From Akkermansiaceae bacterium UBA6138 (GTDB lineage: Bacteria > Verrucomicrobiota > Verrucomicrobiia > Verrucomicrobiales > DEV007): a DNA stretch of 24,107 bases. Positions 21,258-24,107 of this stretch are shown in pieces. The stretch spans positions 1-24,107 of the forward strand of contig DIVG01000042.1 in assembly GCA_002422425.1 (NCBI GenBank). The letters are read 5' to 3'. Below the pieces are notes generated by a model, which had not been told where the DNA came from, ran no database searches, and worked only from the letters and a program-made list of their open reading frames with translations. Position numbers and translations under genes: made by a program. Position 1 is the first letter of the stretch, and each line of letters starts with the position of its first letter.

Positions 21258-24107
21258 ATGAGAAAAGTTTTTCCCGCTCTCGGTTTATCCTTCGTCGCCC
21301 TGTCGCTTGTCCATGGGAAGGAAATAGAGGCACCGGCAAAGGTCTCGTTCAACCGGGATATCCGGCCCATCATGTCGGACACGTGTTTCCATTGCCACGG
21401 GTTTGATGCGAATACGCGAGAAGCGGGGCTGCGGCTCGACATTCGCGAAGAGGCGATCAAAAAGACCGGGGAAGGCGTCATCCCCATCGTTCCCGGTGAT
21501 CCTGACAAGAGCGAGATTATCATCCGCATTTTCGACGAGGGCGATCCCATGCCCCCTGACAAAGCTCACAAGCCCTTCACCCCCGCGCAAAAGGAACTCT
21601 TCCGCCGCTGGGTCGCCGAAGGTGCCGAGTATGAACCGCACTGGTCCTATGCCGAGCTGAAAAAGCCCGGGGTGCCGAAGGCGGTCGCGGACACGGGCAA
21701 TCCCATCGATGCCTTCATTAAGGCGAAACTCGCGGCGAAAAAGCTCAGCCTTTCCGCTCCGGCTGCGCCGCATGTCCTCGCCCGAAGGCTTTCTCTCGAT
21801 CTGACAGGGCTCCCGCCCGCCGGTGAAACGCCGTCGGATTACGACGCCCACCTCGACAGCCTTCTCGCTTCGCCGCATTTCGGTGAGCGCATGGCGGTGT
21901 GGTGGCTCGACATCGCGCGCTTTGCCGACACGGTCGGATTTCACGGTGACCAGAACCAGCGCATTTTCCCCTATCGCGACTACGTCATCAACGCCTTTAA
22001 TACGAACAAGCGTTTTGACGACTTCACCCGCGAACAGCTCGCGGGTGATCTCCTCCCCGATCCCACCAGTGAGCAGCTTACCGCGACCGGCTACAACCGC
22101 CTCAACATGATGACCCGCGAGGGCGGGGCCCAGCCCAAGGAATACCTCGCCAAATACGGAGCCGAGCGCGTCCGCTCCGTCTCGGCAGCCTGGTTCGGGA
22201 GCACCTTCGGTTGTGCCGAGTGTCACGATCACAAGTTCGACCCGATCAAGGCGAGTGATTTCTATGAGATGCAATCCTTCTTCGCCGACGTGAAGCAGTG
22301 GGGCGTCTATGCCGACTATGGCTACACCCCCGAGCCCGAACTCAGGGGGGTCAACAATGATTCTCCCTTCCCGCCCGAGATCGAAGTCGAGAGTCCCTGG
22401 ATGAAACGGCAGCATGAGCTCGCCCGGGAAGCGCTCGATCGCCATCTTGACGAGGCTTTTTCCAGAGTGAAATCCGATCCCGGGCTCGTCGCCGCGCGCG
22501 AGGACTGGGAAAAAGGTCTCGCCGCTTTTCTTCAAGTCCATGCAGACGGGTGGCTCGCCCCGGCCCCGACCGAGGAAAAAATCCTGAAGGACGGGAAGCC
22601 CGTCGCGGAGCGGGTGCCCGCCGTGGCAACGACCGGCACCATCGCGGCCGACAAGGCGCTGGGTCGCGGGGAAAGTCTCGAGGTCACCCTCGATCCGACT
22701 GGTTTATCCATTCTCGCATCAGTCCAACTGCAAATAGAGCCTGGTGAACTCGATGCCAAAACCCTCGCGGATCGCTCGGGCAAGGCGCTGACTTTTTCCC
22801 TCGCGATTCGTGACGCGAAGGGATCGGTGAAAAAGCTCCCCGTCCGCCATGCCGAGGCAAGCGCAAAGCGTAGCGCCTTCCGCGGCGGCGAGGAAGTCAT
22901 CGGTGTCCAGGGCGAGTGGCGACTCCCCGCCGCGCTTCCGGAGAAAGAACCGCTCCGCTCGGTCTGGGTCTTGAGTGTCCCGGTGAAATTGGACGAAGGA
23001 GACCGGGTCGTCGCCACTCTCGCCGGAGACAACCTTCTCCCGGTGAAGCTCTCCCTCAGCCCGCTCGCCGCGCTCCATCCGCTCGAGACGGCTGACTCGA
23101 AAACGCTCAAGGCGCTCGCCACCGCCGCCGCAGGGCGCGACACGGAGGCCGCGCCTCTCGCCGATGCCGCCTTCCTTTTCAGCACCGCGACGGATCGGGC
23201 CGCCTACGACACCGCCCATCAGTTGGCGGCGAAACAGCGCGAATTCCGCGGGGGCAAGACCTGGACAATGGTCACGCTGCCCACCGACAAGCCGCTCGAG
23301 GTCCGTGTCCTGCCGCGGGGAAACTGGCTCGACGAGACCGGACCGGTCGTCCTGCCCTCAACGCCCTCTTTCCTCCCCGGTCGCCTCGAGAGCACGCCGG
23401 AAAAGCGACTCACCCGTCTCGATCTCGCCAACTGGATTGTCTCGGACGCCAATCCCATCACCGCCCGCGCGGTCATGAACCGGCTCTGGGCGATGTTCTT
23501 CGGGAACGGGCTCAGCGCCGTGATCGACGACCTCGGTTCGCAGGGTGAACTGCCCTCGCATCCGGAACTGCTCGACTGGCTCGCGGTCGAGTTCCGCGAG
23601 TCGGGCTGGGACTTGCAACGCATGGTGCGGCTCATCGTCACGAGCGAGACCTATCGTCAGAGCAGCCATCTGCGACCCGAGCTCAAGGATGCCGACCCGG
23701 CCAATAGGCTTCTCGCTTCGCAAAATCCGCGCCGTCTCGAGGCCGAGTTTGTGCGGGACAATGCCCTCTCCATCGCCGGTTTGCTGAACCTTGAGGACAT
23801 CGGCGGCCCCAGTGTGAAACCCTACCAGCCCGCCGGCTACTACGAAGCGCTCCAGTTCCCGAACCGGGACTATGTCGCCGACACCGATGCGCGGCAGTGG
23901 CGGCGCGGGGTCTACACGCACTGGCAGCGCACCTTCCTCCATCCCATGATGGCCAACTTCGATGCCCCCGCCCGCGACGAATGCGCCGCCGCGAGGGTCA
24001 ACAGCAATACCCCCCAGCAGGCGCTCACGCTGCTGAACGATCCCGCCTTTGTCGAAGCGGCCCGTGGATTCGCGGCACGTCTCCTCGCGGATAAGAAAGC
24101 GACGACG
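21258..24107 (+). CDS. PSCyt1-PSCyt2-PSD1 (DUF1549/DUF1553) protein, 3'-truncated by window edge
   Basis: The first 950 residues of a secreted PSCyt/PSD1 protein; the frame is still open at the right edge. Seen: a signal peptide (MRKVFPALGLSFVALSLVHG), the PSCyt1 heme motif CFHCHG (C43, C46, H47) with GLRLD and GDPMPPD, PSCyt2 with LDLTGLPPAG, ERMAVWWLDIARFADTVG and CAECHDHKFDP (C319, C322, H323), a long beta-rich linker (about 395-700), and PSD1 from about 715 (ANPITARAVMNRLWAMFFG; NSNTPQQALTLLNDP near the end). Unlike the first copy it has no coiled coil; the linker looks like a beta-sandwich module. In-frame ATGs at 21207 and 21228 are also possible, but 21258 gives the cleanest signal peptide. 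A DUF1501 gene would be expected just beyond the window. Confidence 0.88.
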   Translation, partial: MRKVFPALGLSFVALSLVHGKEIEAPAKVSFNRDIRPIMSDTCFHCHGFDANTREAGLRLDIREEAIKKTGEGVIPIVPGDPDKSEIIIRIFDEGDPMPPDKAHKPFTPAQKELFRRWVAEGAEYEPHWSYAELKKPGVPKAVADTGNPIDAFIKAKLAAKKLSLSAPAAPHVLARRLSLDLTGLPPAGETPSDYDAHLDSLLASPHFGERMAVWWLDIARFADTVGFHGDQNQRIFPYRDYVINAFNTNKRFDDFTREQLAGDLLPDPTSEQLTATGYNRLNMMTREGGAQPKEYLAKYGAERVRSVSAAWFGSTFGCAECHDHKFDPIKASDFYEMQSFFADVKQWGVYADYGYTPEPELRGVNNDSPFPPEIEVESPWMKRQHELAREALDRHLDEAFSRVKSDPGLVAAREDWEKGLAAFLQVHADGWLAPAPTEEKILKDGKPVAERVPAVATTGTIAADKALGRGESLEVTLDPTGLSILASVQLQIEPGELDAKTLADRSGKALTFSLAIRDAKGSVKKLPVRHAEASAKRSAFRGGEEVIGVQGEWRLPAALPEKEPLRSVWVLSVPVKLDEGDRVVATLAGDNLLPVKLSLSPLAALHPLETADSKTLKALATAAAGRDTEAAPLADAAFLFSTATDRAAYDTAHQLAAKQREFRGGKTWTMVTLPTDKPLEVRVLPRGNWLDETGPVVLPSTPSFLPGRLESTPEKRLTRLDLANWIVSDANPITARAVMNRLWAMFFGNGLSAVIDDLGSQGELPSHPELLDWLAVEFRESGWDLQRMVRLIVTSETYRQSSHLRPELKDADPANRLLASQNPRRLEAEFVRDNALSIAGLLNLEDIGGPSVKPYQPAGYYEALQFPNRDYVADTDARQWRRGVYTHWQRTFLHPMMANFDAPARDECAAARVNSNTPQQALTLLNDPAFVEAARGFAARLLADKKATT

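Noticed and set aside
21285..22541. 418-codon minus-strand open frame opposite the third PSCyt/PSD1 gene
   Set aside because: The plus strand encodes heme motifs CFHCH and CAECH in one frame open to the window edge; the minus frame is an antisense shadow.

Overview
The window looks like part of a chromosome from a member of the Verrucomicrobiota (PVC group). The main reason is the density of gene families that are expanded almost only in Planctomycetota and Verrucomicrobiota: three secreted PSCyt1-PSCyt2-PSD1 (DUF1549/DUF1553) cytochrome-type proteins, two Tat-exported DUF1501 proteins and one PVC-type heme-binding CxxCH propeller protein. The DNA is GC-rich, and almost no start codon has a recognisable Shine-Dalgarno sequence. 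No rRNA, tRNA, CRISPR array, insertion sequence or phage gene was seen, and there is no gene-free stretch longer than 300 bases.

Layout. (1) Positions 1-1993, minus strand: the 5' part of a bactofilin gene running off the left edge, and a dihydrolipoamide-dehydrogenase-like flavoprotein. (2) Positions 2096-5377, plus strand: a tight three-gene operon of a lipoprotein, a small alpha-toroid (prenyltransferase-fold) protein and a squalene-hopene-cyclase-like class II terpene cyclase; gaps are 3 and 9 nt. (3) Positions 5492-6535, minus strand: an exported proline/alanine-rich protein, convergent with the operon. (4) Positions 6745-15937: two PSCyt/PSD1 + DUF1501 cassettes arranged tail to tail (plus strand 6745-10851, minus strand 11101-15937), with a short, apparently frameshifted ORF between them. 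(5) Positions 16091-19462: a KDPG/KHG aldolase (minus) divergent from the propeller-HEAT-cytochrome protein (plus). (6) Positions 19482-21097: a small-gene segment with locally lower GC, holding two unknown small proteins, a strong terminator-like hairpin directly in front of an isolated nuoA, and a Dabb-family protein. (7) Positions 21258 to the right edge: a third PSCyt/PSD1 gene, 3'-truncated by the window.

How the parts may work together (inference). The cytochrome/DUF1501/propeller proteins all carry export signals and are probably periplasmic. In this group such genes are usually linked to polysaccharide breakdown, but their biochemistry is unproven. The KDPG/KHG aldolase fits as the cytosolic end of sugar-acid catabolism, and a CRP-like palindrome upstream of one cassette would fit catabolite control. 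The terpene-cyclase operon is the best candidate for undescribed biochemistry: it contains a cyclase with an intact DxDDT acid motif, a partner toroid that has lost prenyltransferase zinc ligands, and a lipoprotein, with no known hopanoid gene in the window.
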